Shown: piece after piece, positions 37,601 to 50,400 of the stretch
How the letters are laid out: each line of letters opens with the position of its first letter
How positions within the stretch are numbered: position 1 is the first letter of the stretch
Translations under genes and position numbers: made by a program
From: Luscinia megarhynchos
Taxonomy: Eukaryota > Chordata > Aves > Passeriformes > Turdidae
Assembly (NCBI GenBank): GCA_034336665.1
Contig: JAPFBE010000003.1
Coordinates: 39,158,360 to 39,222,359, forward strand
Reading direction: 5' to 3'
DNA: 64,000 bases
The notes under the pieces: generated by a model
Told to the model about the DNA's origin: nothing
What the model saw: the letters and a program-made list of their open reading frames with translations, nothing else
Databases searched by the model: none

Positions 37601-38295
37601 AACACTCATGAAACTCCCTAGGGTTTTTTTGTGCCGGGGCGGAAAATGGCGAGAATCTTAGGGCATTCCATGGCACATGGGAAGCTGTGTGACCGAGCTG
37701 TTATATTCCAGTTGTAACACAGAGTAGAACATCGCCGCGTTCTCAAGGGATTCGCATGTATGCAGAACTTCTGCGTGGGAGAGACCTCAGCGCCGACCCG
37801 CTCTGCTCCCGCTTCGGAGCTGCAGGAAAGCACGACTGGCATTCCGGGCTGGGGCTCCTGCACTCCTGAGAGGAAGCGGGGCTTCTCCCGGCCCCGCAGC
37901 CTCCAGCGGACCCCGGCGCTGCCGCGGCGCCTCCCCGGGGCGGCGGCCGAGGGGCGGCGAGCGGGGCCCGGGCCGTGCCCGGGGCGGCGGGCAGGTGCCG
38001 CTCAGGGCCGAGGCGGGGCCGCCGCCGCCGCTCCGCCCCTCTGCTCCTGCGCCTCCTCCTCCCGCCTCAGGTTTGTCATCGTGTCGCCGGCAAGGCCCGC
38101 AGGAGGAGGAGGGGGAAGAGGAGGAGGGATGAGGGAACCGCTGCCCGCCTTTGCATCCGTGACGGGGGCCTGGAGAGCTCAGGCTTGGGACGGCCCCTTT
38201 CCCACCGCTGGCGCACAGGCGCTGCTCGCCCGGGGGAAGGGCCAGCAGGAGGAGGAGGAGGAGGACGGCGGTGCTGTGTGAGAGAGAGCGTGGAG

Positions 38296-38328
38296 ATGAG
38301 CTCAGCTCTGTGCCCTGGAGCCGCCTGA
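38296..38328 (+). promoter_or_regulatory. Short upstream ORF in the STK24 leader
   Basis: An ATG at 38296 opens ten codons (MSSALCPGAA) and stops at TGA 38326-38328, 38 bases before the STK24 ATG. The start has a purine at -3. If the leader is transcribed from here it could reduce or re-route initiation on STK24. Functional effect is inferred. Confidence 0.5.
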
Positions 38329-38366
38329 GGAGACCCGGCTCCCTCCCAGCCTCCCTCGCCGCCGCC

Positions 38367-38408
38367 ATGGCTCACTCCCCGGTGCAGGCGGGGCTGCCGG
38401 GGATGCAG
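38367..38408 (+). CDS. STK24: STK24 coding exon 1
   Basis: GCCGCCATGG is a full Kozak context, which decides the start. The exon encodes [14 protein letters not shown] (human has S at residue 8 instead of A), followed by donor gtgagc, phase 0. It lies inside the CpG island. Confidence 0.97.
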
Positions 38409-41400
38409 GTGAGCAGCTGCCCCAAGGGCGGGCACGGACACGCACCTCGGGCCGGGGTGGGTGTAAAGGGGGGAATTCCCGGGGCTGGGGGGACAGGGCG
38501 AGGGAGAACGCGCCTCTTGGCCCTGGCTCGGCGCCGGGGGCTGGGCTGGGGGCAGAGCAGCGCGATGGAGACGAGCCGTGCTGTCACGCTTGGCGCGGTG
38601 CCGGCGCGGCCCCTCCGCCCGGCGGGTCCCTGCCCGCCTCTGCCTCTGTCCCCGTCCCCGTCCGTCCGTGCTGGGCAGCCTGTGCCGCTGCGGGCGGGCC
38701 CCCCTCCCCGGCCGGCACCTCTCCGCGCCCTTCCAGTTCCTACGCCAACCGCGGCTCAGTGGGCGATTTTTGGCCCCGTTAATTTGAGGTGGGCAGGCGA
38801 AGCATACGCAAAACCGGTCCGTACGAGCCGGGCCTGGAAATGTTGACCTTCAGCGCATGCTGCAGTGCCCATGTCTGTGGTGCTGCTCTGAGGTGCGTGC
38901 TCGGGAATCGTGTTTGGCTCCTGTGTTTGATTCCGAGAGCTGCTCAGCTGCTGTTGTTACACGGTGGAATTTGCTCGTTCTGTGTCTTAACTATATATTT
39001 GAAATAACTACTGCGGTTTTGTCCGACTGAGCTGGCTCCCCCACCCCCCGCCTCGTTTTTCTTGGTTTAAATGGAAACTGCTGCCAGGAAAACATTAAGG
39101 TCATTGGTATTTGTGTGTTGTTATTCTAATATTTCTCACATCTGATTAGAAACTTTCTTGCCCTTATCTCCAAAGGAACGACTTATGAATGGCACGTAAG
39201 GGTTTCTCTCAGATCTATCTCCTGGATTGAAAGTGTGCATCATTTGGTTTAAGTATTGATTTACTGTGGTTTGTTTTCTTGTGAGTCAAGATTCTAAGTC
39301 GTGAATCTTTTTTCTTTGCAAAATCTGAGGATTTGAATTGAAAATGTTGCATGCTTTTAGGCATAGCATGAATTATGTGCTCATACAAAGTACTGGGTGC
39401 CCTGTAGCCTACGTAGGCCCCCACTCTCTGAGCTAATTAATTTATTGCTGTGTAGGTTCTGCTGTTGAGATTTCAAGTTCACCTTCCAAATATGAGCAGT
39501 TTGCTGATTGCCAGAGACAGAGAAATGAGGGTTTCTTGATTGACTATTGATATTGTTTGGGCTTTTTTTATTATTCCTTTGAGACGTATTGGAACTAAGA
39601 CAACTAGCTACTTTGAGACAGAATCTATGACACTTGAGCATTTAAAAGTCAGATTTGTCAGCTGTTGGAAGTGAGTGAATGAAGATTATTCCATCAGTAT
39701 GTGTGTGCTGATGATGCATGTCACTGTATGATCCGAGGACCTGTGCTTTTTATTGACTTGATTTATTATTTTGTTTGTAGTACTGTTAGCTGTACTAAAT
39801 AGGTGGATCTTCAGGGTCCTTGTTAGTCCACGTAATTTGGGACTTTGCTTTTTTCAAAGTGGTGTTATTTTTCTCATGATTTTTATTCTGTTCATATGAA
39901 AGTTGCTCAAGTGTGAATTTTAATAGTCTAAAAAAACCTCCCAGAACACCAGAGATCTGCAGATAGGCAGAGGCATAAAATCTGTGAGCAATGTGAATGC
40001 TGCTTGCTAATTTTCTGTGCCCAGTTCAAGATGTCTATATCCATTTCCATTATGTCAGAATAAAGCAATTTTATAGTGGCCTGTTTTCAGTACATTATTC
40101 TTTTTGATTTTACTTTCAAATAAATGTTTGAAAAGTAAAGTGCATGCAATATGTGACATCTGCTTAGATAAGAAAAAGGTTTGGGACTTTTTCATTGTGT
40201 AGAAGAGAGGAATAGAGCACAGTTCTCTGAGTTATAATTAAATTGCCTAAATCACGGGACTGTCTCTTCTGTAGTGTGATCCCTCCTCCCCACCTACCAG
40301 CTTCTGCCACAAACGGTGGAAGTAGTGTCAGTGATCAAGTTATGCAGCTTTCTCTGATGTTCTTTGCTGTACGGACACAAGAGAGCAGCCATTGTGCTTG
40401 TGTGAGCAGAGTAATAACTTCTTGACCCCAAAATATCACTTGGAGGGCCATCACTTTATAAATGCTGTTTGGAGTGAGCACAGTAGTGTCAATAGAGCAG
40501 AGGAGTGAAGGTTTAATATATTTCTCCCTGAACAAGATGTCTGATCGATGTTTGAAGAGTGATGCATAAAAAGTGAGTGGGTAGAGAGTGAGTCGAAGGA
40601 ATGAAAAACTGTGGAGGAAATGTAGGATGGTGCTGGAAGGTTGTCAAAACCTGAGATTTGCTGTCTGCTGCACAGTGGGCATGTTGTAACCTGAATAAAA
40701 ACAGAGTTGGGTTTTGACCTAAATTTCTGTGTGTGCAGTTTAAGTTTGGACTCTTTAAGTTTTTGCTGTTGTTAAGGGCTTTGTGTAGATACGAGTTTGA
40801 GTGTGCAGGGTGAAGCTGCATCATTACTGAACTGAGGAGGTGTTGTCTTGCTTCTCTTCATGCCTTGTGGATGCGGCCTGGGGAGAGTGCATGTTTGCCT
40901 GTAAATGTGTGAGATTCCTGCAAGGCTGGCTTGGAGTAAGTGTATATGACCTTGATTTTCACACTGGCCTGCATTTCAAGGCTGTGCTAAGCTTCTGTAG
41001 CTTCTTGAAGGAAGCTGTATTTTAAATAATCAAGTGTGTTTATAAATTTATGGTAATAAATTCCTTTGGCGCTTTTAAAATTCCGTCATCTTTAAGACAA
41101 GCCTCTTCTCTGTGATAAACCCCTTTTTTATCTTCCTCCCTTTTATTTTTTTTTTTTTTTTTTTGGTAGCAATAACAGTGTTTATGCAGTAAGTTATTTT
41201 TATTCATTCTTCATTGTATTTTCAGTACAAGAGCTACAAGTTCTTCATGCAAAATGTAAATAAGCATTGACATTCAAGCTGTCTTGCTTCAAGAAATGCT
41301 AGAAGTTTAACTAAATTTAAGTGGGAATTTGACAAATGAACAGAGAAGTTTGTTAAGTATAAAGGCACCATTTCTGGCTCAGAAGGTGTCTGAAGTGTCA

Positions 41401-44400
41401 GTTTGCTGGAGACTGGAGGGGTGTTTTTGGAAATACTGCTGTTTACTTGTCTGTTTTTGCACTGTTCCAAAGATGTTCACTTTTCACTGGCCTAGAGGCT
41501 CCTTTGTTTTGATCTGGCATGGCTGTTCTTTCATAGTTACACACTATAGGTATTACTGTCTTCCTTATTGTAACTCATTCTCCTTTTACAATAAACTGTT
41601 TAACTACTTCCTGTGTGTGAGCTCTGTGTTTGGTAACTGCAAAAATTTTCCCCAATTTAATTATTATTATTATTATTATTATTATTGGGAGTTTGTGCTC
41701 ACTGTTAACTGTTTATGTTAGAGTTTGACAAATGCTTTGCAGTAATTTACAGCACTTAAATACTGGACAGATCCGTGGACTGTTATGATCTTGGCTAATC
41801 AGTTTTAAAATATCCTGGATATGGATGTCATGGTTCTTTGACATATTACAAGCTCAGCCCTTGGGTGCCAGGACAGAAGAGTTTTAATTGGTGAAAATGA
41901 CGTGGACATCTTCTCACTCTGTGGTCAAAGGCTGTTTGAAGGCTGTGTAATAGATGTATGGAGCTGTTTGAGAGTAGTCAGGAAAACCTATTTCCATTGT
42001 GTTGCCTTCCCGAATAGGTAAATAGATACAGCTTATGGTGACTGTGTCTTTCAGGTAACCTCATAGACCAGTCAGACTGGCCCTGTGTCATGGCAAGTGC
42101 CATGTGCCAGTTTCACGTTTGAGTAAGGTACCCTCTTAGCCAGCTGGCATCTTTGTTCCCCAGAGACACAAAAGGCTACTGATGTAGCGAACACATTTAA
42201 ATATTGGGCCTTGTGTTATGAGTGGTGTACAAGGCTCCGGTGTCAGCTTTTACATAGTGCCATCTTTTGTGTTTCTGAAGTAGAAAATGTAAGTATGTAT
42301 CTTGGCTGCATTTTCAAAATTTGCTTAAATTATTTCCTATTCCCTTTCTTGGGTGTGGGGTGGGAAGGGGACTAGAAGATGCACAAAGCACTGATGGACT
42401 AAGTCAACAAGGCATCTAATATAAATTAATAATAATATAAAATACTATAGTAATTTGGTCCCTGCTGTACCAAAAATACATGGACAGCTGCAGAGGATCT
42501 AAAGGGCTGAGAGAGCTGGATGTGTTTAGCCTTGAGAAAGGATGGCCTGGCATAGAAACCTTATCACCATGTTCCAGTATTTAAAAGGTGTCTACAGAGA
42601 AAGTGAAGACTGCCTTTTTACTAGGAATCACATGGGAAAATGAGGGGTTAGAGGTCCAAGTTATCCCTGGGGAGGATTCTGATTGTACACGAGTGGAAGA
42701 TTTTTCACGATTAGGACAATCATTCGTTGGAATAATCTTGGGGAAGTGGTGAATTCCCTGATGCTGGACTCTTAAGACTTGCCTGAATAGGGTGCTGAGC
42801 TACCCTGTCTAGACTGTACTTTTGCTGGGAAAGGTTGGATCAGATTTTCCTTGAGATCCCTTTCCTGGTGTCCTGTGATTGAATTTGATCTGGTTATTGC
42901 TTTTGTGATGATACACCTTTTGTGGAGTACTGTTTAATTCAGTGGTGTTCTGTGTGCCTAAAAGTAATAATTTGTGTGGATGCAGCTATGTAATCAAAAC
43001 TGGTTTTTACTTGTGAACTCTTTGTTGATCTGGGTAAGTTTCCATGTGCATGCTGGTTGTATATTAATATAGAACTAACAGCCTTCTGCAGTGTATCTTG
43101 ATAAAAAGTGAGGCTTGAATCAGGAGAATTTATTGTATTATTAGTTGCTCTGCTTGGCAGCTTCTTGAAACAGACACCTGGGTTTTCTGTCAGATACATT
43201 GGGTGCAAGAAGAGTCTCCCTTCAGATTATGGGATTGTTGTAGAACCTAAAATTCACTATTTTTCTTATTTTTCTCAGGTAGTATTAATGCAACGTAAAT
43301 TTCTAATCACATCTATTAGCACTCTTTATTCAGCCATTTGTCATAATGATTGGGTTTTCCCTAAAGAGCTACTACTTTATTTTTCTTTTTATCAGTAGCT
43401 TAGCTAATTAAGAGTGATTTTTTTTTTTACAGCGTTTTGGCTTTTTAGCAAGTACAAACAAGTGAGAGATTATTCTAAAACTGTTTTTGGGACATTCTTC
43501 CTTAGCTATCTTTCTCTTGGTGTCTAAAATACATCTTGTGTTTCATTGCCATACTGTACCTACTGGTGATAGTTGTGTGTTGTTTTCACTGTGTGCCCAG
43601 GGCATGGAGGGATTTTTAATTGCAGTAGTTTACAGTTTAGAAGTGTAATGGATGGAAGGGAAGGAAAGTTTTTAGTGATGTTGCACTATAAACTGAGAAG
43701 CTTCAGAAACTCAGAATAAATTCCAATTAAATATATTTTCTGGATGCAGGCTACAGTTAGGTAACTATTGATTTTGGTACTAAACTCTTAGGGTTGTACA
43801 CTAAGCAGATTTCCGAATGAAAAATATCAGAAAATTTCAGACTGATTTGTGCAGGGTGCATTGCACCCAGAAGGTGATATTGGTTAATTAGAAGTCTGGA
43901 AGCATGTTTTGCATATTTGTGTTACTGATAAAGAATCAAATATTTTGTATTCTGAATGTAAGATAAGTGCACCTTCCTTGAAAATAAGTGGAAAGAGAGT
44001 TATACAAGGGCTGAGGAATACTTTTATGATAGGCTAACTTTAGGCAACTTTTTTATTCCTGCTGGAAATGTGCTTGCACCCTGTTTCAATCTAGATAGAA
44101 GTCAGACCAAGAGAGTTGAACTGTGTGACAAATACGAGTATTACTAGGCCATAGTGATTCATGCTAAATGTTTTTACCTTCAGTGTTTGAGATGCAAGGT
44201 TTATAGCTTTATTTTTTGCTTCCCCTCTCCCCTGTTTCAACCCACTGAAGTTTCACAGCAGAATTTATGGCAGTTGTTCCTTTTTCTCCATAGTAAAAGT
44301 ATAAAAGTATTGCTATTGCTAATTCTCTGTATTTTTGGTATTTTGTATTTCTCCCAGAAAAAAAACAATTTCCTTATGGTAGCATGTGTATGAATTGAAT

Positions 44401-47400
44401 AATTATAGTATTGGAGAGGGAAAGTGAGAAATATGGAGTGTATATGAGGGAAAAAAAGAAAATAATTATGTGTTAGTTTTTATAATTGACAAATTCTCAG
44501 TGAAAGAGCTGGATCTTAGTTCTACACCTAGTTATTACAGATGAATGCTTTCATTCTAATCTTTGTACCTCTCATTCAATGTTTTCCTGATTAGTCTTCT
44601 CAAAATAAAAATCAATTGCTGCTGTTCATCATAATTATAAGGTGGCTATGATAGTTTGTCTCATTTTACTTTATTATTAATAAATAAGACTGAGAGATGG
44701 TTCAAATTTGGTTCCAGTTTTAAGGCTTCTTAAAAATGTCTTTTTTTTTTTTTTCTTTGTTTATATAAAAGTCCAAGACCAAAAATCCAATTACTTGATT
44801 ATATTTTATCTTTTTGGGTTAGTTACTTTGAAAGTACGGGTAGGCATTGATACAATTGAACCATTGAACAGTTTATAATCTGCCTATTGTCTCTGTTTTA
44901 TTTCAATTTCAGCAACTACATGAAATAATTTTGTGTGTTGTATCTGTAATTTTGTGTGTTATATCTGTTATTCATATATGGTGTATAAATCTTGCTGAAA
45001 ACAAGTGAGCTTCTGAGAAAGCTGAAACTTTGAGGCTTCTCCTTCCTGAAGATATATCTTATATGAGTGTTTTAGTTGCCTTTTTTTTTTTTTTTTTTTT
45101 TTTTGGTCGTGGGTTTGTTTATTCCCTGCCCTCCTGTTTTGGTAGCCTAAGTTTGTGGGAGGGCTGATTGGAATTTCTGCAATGTACCCAAATTTTCATA
45201 TCTGTGCTGCTGGCTTTGTGGGGATCACAGTAAAAAGGGGAGCTGCTTAGTACTGGAATGTGTTGAGATGAAGAGATGTTAAATGGTTTTTGAAAGATTG
45301 AAAGTGGTGATCTAGGGTAACCTTTGCAGTGCTTTCTTGAAATAGGGAGCTGTGTGAAGGAGTATGATATCAACTGTGCCTGCTGTTCACTTTGACTGCC
45401 TTTAGGCTCAAAGTTCTCAGGGTACGTAGGAAAATGTCCTGTATGAACTTCTCTGGCAGATTTTTCTTCTCTGGTCTGACCAAAGAAAAAAATTAAAGAA
45501 ATTATGTGCAGCAATGGCGTCTCATTTTTAAAGAAATTATGTTTCCGCACAGTAAATTTAGGAGCAGAACTAATTCTTGATGTGATAGGAAGTGTGTCAT
45601 GGAATAGCTGAGATTGTAAGGGAGCTATGGAGTACATTTAGTCCACCTCCTGCTCAAGGTAGAGTCACCAGATTGCTCAGGACCACATCCAACCTAATTT
45701 TGAATATCTCAAAGGACCTACAACCTGCCCTGGGCAGCCCTAAACTTGTATAGGACTATCCTTACATTAAGAAAGGCTGGATTTTTAGCTTTGTGGTTGT
45801 TTTGTTTTGGTGGTTTGTTTTTGTTTTTGGGGTTTTTTTCTGTTGTTGTAGTTTCCCCCCCCTCTTTTATTTTTGGGAGTTTAAATGAAGTTTCCTATAA
45901 CTCTATTTCTGGCCATTGCATCTTGTCCTTCTGCTGAATACCACTGAGAAGAATCTGGCCCTGTGTTCTTTACTCCTTTCCATCAGGTATTCACACACAA
46001 TAAGATTTCCAGCACCCCAGGCTTCATTTTTTCCAAGCTAAGCAATCCCCAGAAATCTGTGAAGCTCTTCAGATTATTATATTTTAGGCTTGGTCTTGGT
46101 AGGGAATGAGAACTGGGCTGACAAATTGGAAATTGATTTGGTGACGTGAAAATGAAATGTTAAAAGATGATTGTCTATTTCAAATGAGCTGCATAGAGAA
46201 ATTACAGATCTGCAAGTAAAATCAGCTGCACAAATAAACTTAAGAACTTGAATTATGGAGATAGTTTATAATTTTTGTAAGTTAAAGAGAAATATTTTTA
46301 ATGCTTTTCTGCAATAACTGGAATAACTCTTCATAAAAAGAGGTTAGAAATAAGAACTGGAGTGAGATGTGGAAAAAGCCTCTAAGCTGTATCTTCTCTC
46401 AGAATAGTTATAGATAAAGTTGCATCTAACTGGTTTGAATTACAGGAACGTTTTCTATTGAGCTTTAAGGGACAATTAGTGTGGATGAGAACTGGGGATT
46501 CATAGAAATAAATATGTTGCAAGATGTGTGTAATCCTGGCTGTGAGGAGGGTATTGCAGAGGTGTTGTCAGAGTGGGTGATACTGCTGTTTTCTCCAGGA
46601 CTGTTTTTGATGTTTGCTGACTGAAGAGTGACCTTTGCAGACAAAAAGGCAATGCCTGAAAAAGACAAAATTGAAAGGCACCTGTTACATGTGAGAGGCA
46701 GTGCTGAAGAACTGTGCAACCCTGGGCGTTGGAATTACTGAGCAAAACAGCGTAAAGTGCAGCTAGTCATAAGTATGACTATTACAAAGAGCCTTTGCTC
46801 TTTGCAATAAAGTCTGGGAGCTCATTAGTTGGAAATGCAGAGCATTAGGAGGAGGTGATTTGATTTAACTGGTTGCAGCTGAATTTGAGCCATAAAACCA
46901 AATTGAACAAATAGGATCTGAGAATGTGTTGGACTGTTTTTATTCTGTAGAAGTAGGCAACAGTGTTGTTAGGTACTAAGAAGAGTTAATTTTAAATAGA
47001 GTATGTTTTTCTGGCTGATTAAGGTCAAAAGTAATGAATCCAATGTGGAACAAGTACAGAGAGATTACTCAAATTATTGGATGAATGGTGGCTTTGCTTA
47101 TGGTGAAAAGGACTTTGTTCTGCATGGCTGAACAAGCTGGACAATGAGACAAGATGGTTGCAGTTTGTGTTCAGAAGTGTGAAAAACTATTTGAAATAAA
47201 AAGCAAAGTAATTCAAGTGTCTATGGAAATTGAAAGTTCTGGAATCATTCAATCTGAATGCTCCATAATTTGATTTGTTGCAGTATGTAATCTGTGACAA
47301 ACTTTGAAAAAAATGTTGTAGTGGTAGAGATCTAGTTCTTTATCAAGGTGATTAGCTTTGCCCATTTGCAACAGATATTGATGTTCTAATCTGTGGTTTT

Positions 47401-50400
47401 TAGCAATATTTGATGTTACCTTCATTACATGAAGGTTCCTTTAGCAGTCTCCATTATTTTAATATTAGTAGGAGTAAACTCTATGCTTACTAAAAGTTTG
47501 CTTACTAAAAGAATAAAAGCTGGCAAAACTATGTGGAAGTAATTTTCTCTATGTAGTTGTGTAAAGAGAATATTTATAAAGCTATTTGTTTATTTTGTCT
47601 CTGTTGGAAGTATTTACAAAACCAAGCAAAAACAAATTTGGCAAGAATCCTTTCCAGCTGTGATCTTGGAAAAATGGGTGGGAATTGGCCACTCATGTAC
47701 TTTCAGATTCAAGCAGTTCATTATGTATCTGGAGGCCTGATCTCTATATTTTTTGAACGACAGCAGGTCATTAAAGAGCCCAACTCTTAGTTTTTGCAAA
47801 CCACAAGTTGCTTGTAGTTTAAAGTTCTCACTTCAGATACCTGGTGTTCTGAAAAGAAAACTGAGACCTTCTTACAGAGCAAGAGTGTGTTATATGTGTT
47901 TTTTGAAACAACTGCCTGTTGCTCAGAAGAAAATTCAGGCATGGCAACTGTTGCATTTTAGAACAAAGGAATGAATTTACAAAAGTTGTGAACTGTGGAG
48001 GAAACTGTTTGTTTAATGATTAGCCATTTCACAGGAAACTTCTGAAATAACGTTATTGTTGATAATAATTTTGATGCCATTAAATCCTGTTATTATCAAA
48101 CAATTAGCATTTCAAAATGGCTGCAAAATTTTGATTATAAAAAATCAAACCAACAGTTTGTTGTTCCCTTCTTCTTGGGTCTACCAGAAACAGTTATCGT
48201 CCTTGTTTTTCTTTAATTGTTAATTCTCTTTTACAGTTGTCTTATAAAACTGCCAGCCTAACATCAGAATCCCAAAGCCTGACACTGCAAAAAAAGAAGC
48301 TTCGAGGTTCCTGAAAGTCTCTAAAGACTGTGGTGTTGTGAAACAAGGGGATTTAATATATGACAGTCAGTAGATTGTTAAAGGGAAAAGGGAAGATAGA
48401 GGGTGTATAGATGCAGCCAGCAGAATTCTGAAAAGCTGCTGGCAGGTAGCTCTTGCATGTTCTCCACATGAGCAACTGCAGTGCACTGCAACTGAGCAGT
48501 GCTAGCTTTTTAGTCTCAGGAGGTGAAACATGGAATTTTTTAGGCAGCTGCAACTGGGATTGGTTTGTGGTTTACCCAGATACTTTTGTAATGATGTAAT
48601 GCTCAGATTCCTTTGGCTAGTGAATGGATCTAGAAGGCTTGTGTGGACAGATTAGGCATGCACAGCTCTCTACAGCACATCATCTCAAATTCCAGCACAA
48701 GATGTATGAAAGTGTAGATGGATAATTGTTTTCCACAAGAGAAAATATCTGATGCAGGTGTTAAAGTTATTTTTATTCAGGAAGAGCTCTCAGAGAAAAC
48801 TGGTTTGAATATTGACAGCAGAACATTCTGTGAGACACAAGAAGAACCAGTAAGCACAATTTGGTTTGTAGTTTTGTCATCTCTTAGAAATTATGTCCCT
48901 GGAAGTGTTGGTAAGGTTTACTGTGCAGCTGAGGGATGACTGTGGAATAACATGAAGTGCCCTGGTCTGGTTTCCAAGTGGAAGATATATACATATATAG
49001 ATATATTATGTATGTAATATTTAATGGTGTGTAATACTGTGTTGTTCTAATTACACTGAAATTAAAGGAGGAACAAGCTGCTTTTGGTGGAGGGGATGTG
49101 GATCTTTTTGCTCTGTTCCTTTAATGGCAAAAGGGTGATATAACCCCATGCCACTCTGCTTATTTCCTGAAACTGACTGGATAAAAGGATGGATCAGTAA
49201 GATGTGAAGCAGGGGGAATTTCTTGGGGGTGGTAAAGTCTTGCAGTAGGTACACTTGGATTGTTTTTGCTTTGGGCTGATCTCTCTGGTGATGTGTTCTT
49301 GGAATGATTATCTGAAAACTGTGATGTCTTATAGTTGACTTTGAAGTACTAAAAGTTGTTGTGTACTCCCAGTTTGTGCCAGATGATGATGAAATGCTCT
49401 GAGAACTGACTGGGTTTATCTTTGGGTTCAGTCAGTCCTAGCTACTTGATTCTCAAAACACCTCTTTCAGCTGTGAAATTTAGATACCTCCAGAGAAACT
49501 ATATTCTGGGCTATCTTCCTCTTGCAACTGTATGGGTTAATTATGTAATCTTTAAGATGTGAGAGCAGAATAGTCTATGTGAGAGGTGCTTTATAAGCTA
49601 GATTTAATTGTTAAGGAAAATGTTGTTTCAGTGCTTGGCAGTGGTAACCTAGAAATTCCCATTCCCCTCTTCATGCATGCTACTTCACAGTTGGGCTAAG
49701 TAGAAACTATGGTTTTATGAATATTTAGGCATTACAGAATTCTTTTTCCATATCAACCATGTATTTTCACTTAGCTAGCCTGAGTGTCATCCTTTTAAAA
49801 ACACGAACAAGTCTTTTAAAGTTTTCATGTTATTTCTTAAGGACAAGATTCTAGGTAATCCTATCCTGTCTTTCTTCATTTCATGACTATTCCTTCTATT
49901 TATGGCTTTTCCAGTTTAATCATAGAATAGTTTTGAACCAAAAGAGACCTTTAAAGGTCATACAGTCCAACCCCTCTGTAGCTGTAGCGTATGTATTTTT
50001 TGTTAGCTAGTGAGGCTCCATGCTGTTAGATTAAGAAGGTATGCTGTGGAATTTACCATCTGTGCAGTAAAAGTGAGAAGTCTGAGCAGCAGTAGTGAGC
50101 TGAATACTTAATAGTGGAGAAAAAACAAATGTGGCAGTGTGATCCACTTTAGGTCTTACATTTGCATGTTTAGGTGAGCACTTGTGGCTTTAATGTGACT
50201 GCTCAAATCAAGAAAACTGGGAACAGGATGTTTTTTAGGAGTGAATGACTTTACACAACTGAGAGAAGAAAAAAAAGATAAACAAATCCTGATGGAGAAA
50301 ACCTTGGCATCAGGGAGAAGGAGGAAGCACGGCTATTCATGCAAGTGATCCTTAGTAGGAGAAAATTGAGGAGGATTGTTTGTCACATCAAACAATGGGA

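Larger units (their letters stand above)
37620..38800. promoter_or_regulatory. STK24: CpG island promoter of STK24
   Basis: Base composition changes sharply from AT-rich to very GC-rich, with dense CpG at about 37720-38790, centred on the first STK24 exon. There is no TATA box at an obvious place. A YY1-like word AAAATGGCG lies at 37643-37651, and several GGGGCGG Sp1-type boxes occur around 37935-38015. (GGA)n purine runs lie at about 38099-38128 and 38246-38264. This is the pattern of a broadly expressed housekeeping promoter; the transcription start cannot be fixed. Confidence 0.85.

Noticed and set aside
37787..38368. 193-codon minus-strand open frame and several plus-strand frames over the STK24 promoter
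   Set aside because: Long frames are expected in GC-rich DNA with few stop codons. The translations are low-complexity (P, G, R, A, S rich) and no splice or domain evidence supports them.
38271..38408. Upstream-extended STK24 start in the same frame
   Set aside because: The in-frame upstream codon is GTG, not ATG, while the ATG at 38367 has a full Kozak context and matches the known MAHSPVQ N-terminus.
45119..45637. 172-codon minus-strand frame as a real protein gene
   Set aside because: Its start lies in a CR1 tail, it has no recognisable domain and it sits beside a poly(A) run. It was kept only as a possible retrocopy.
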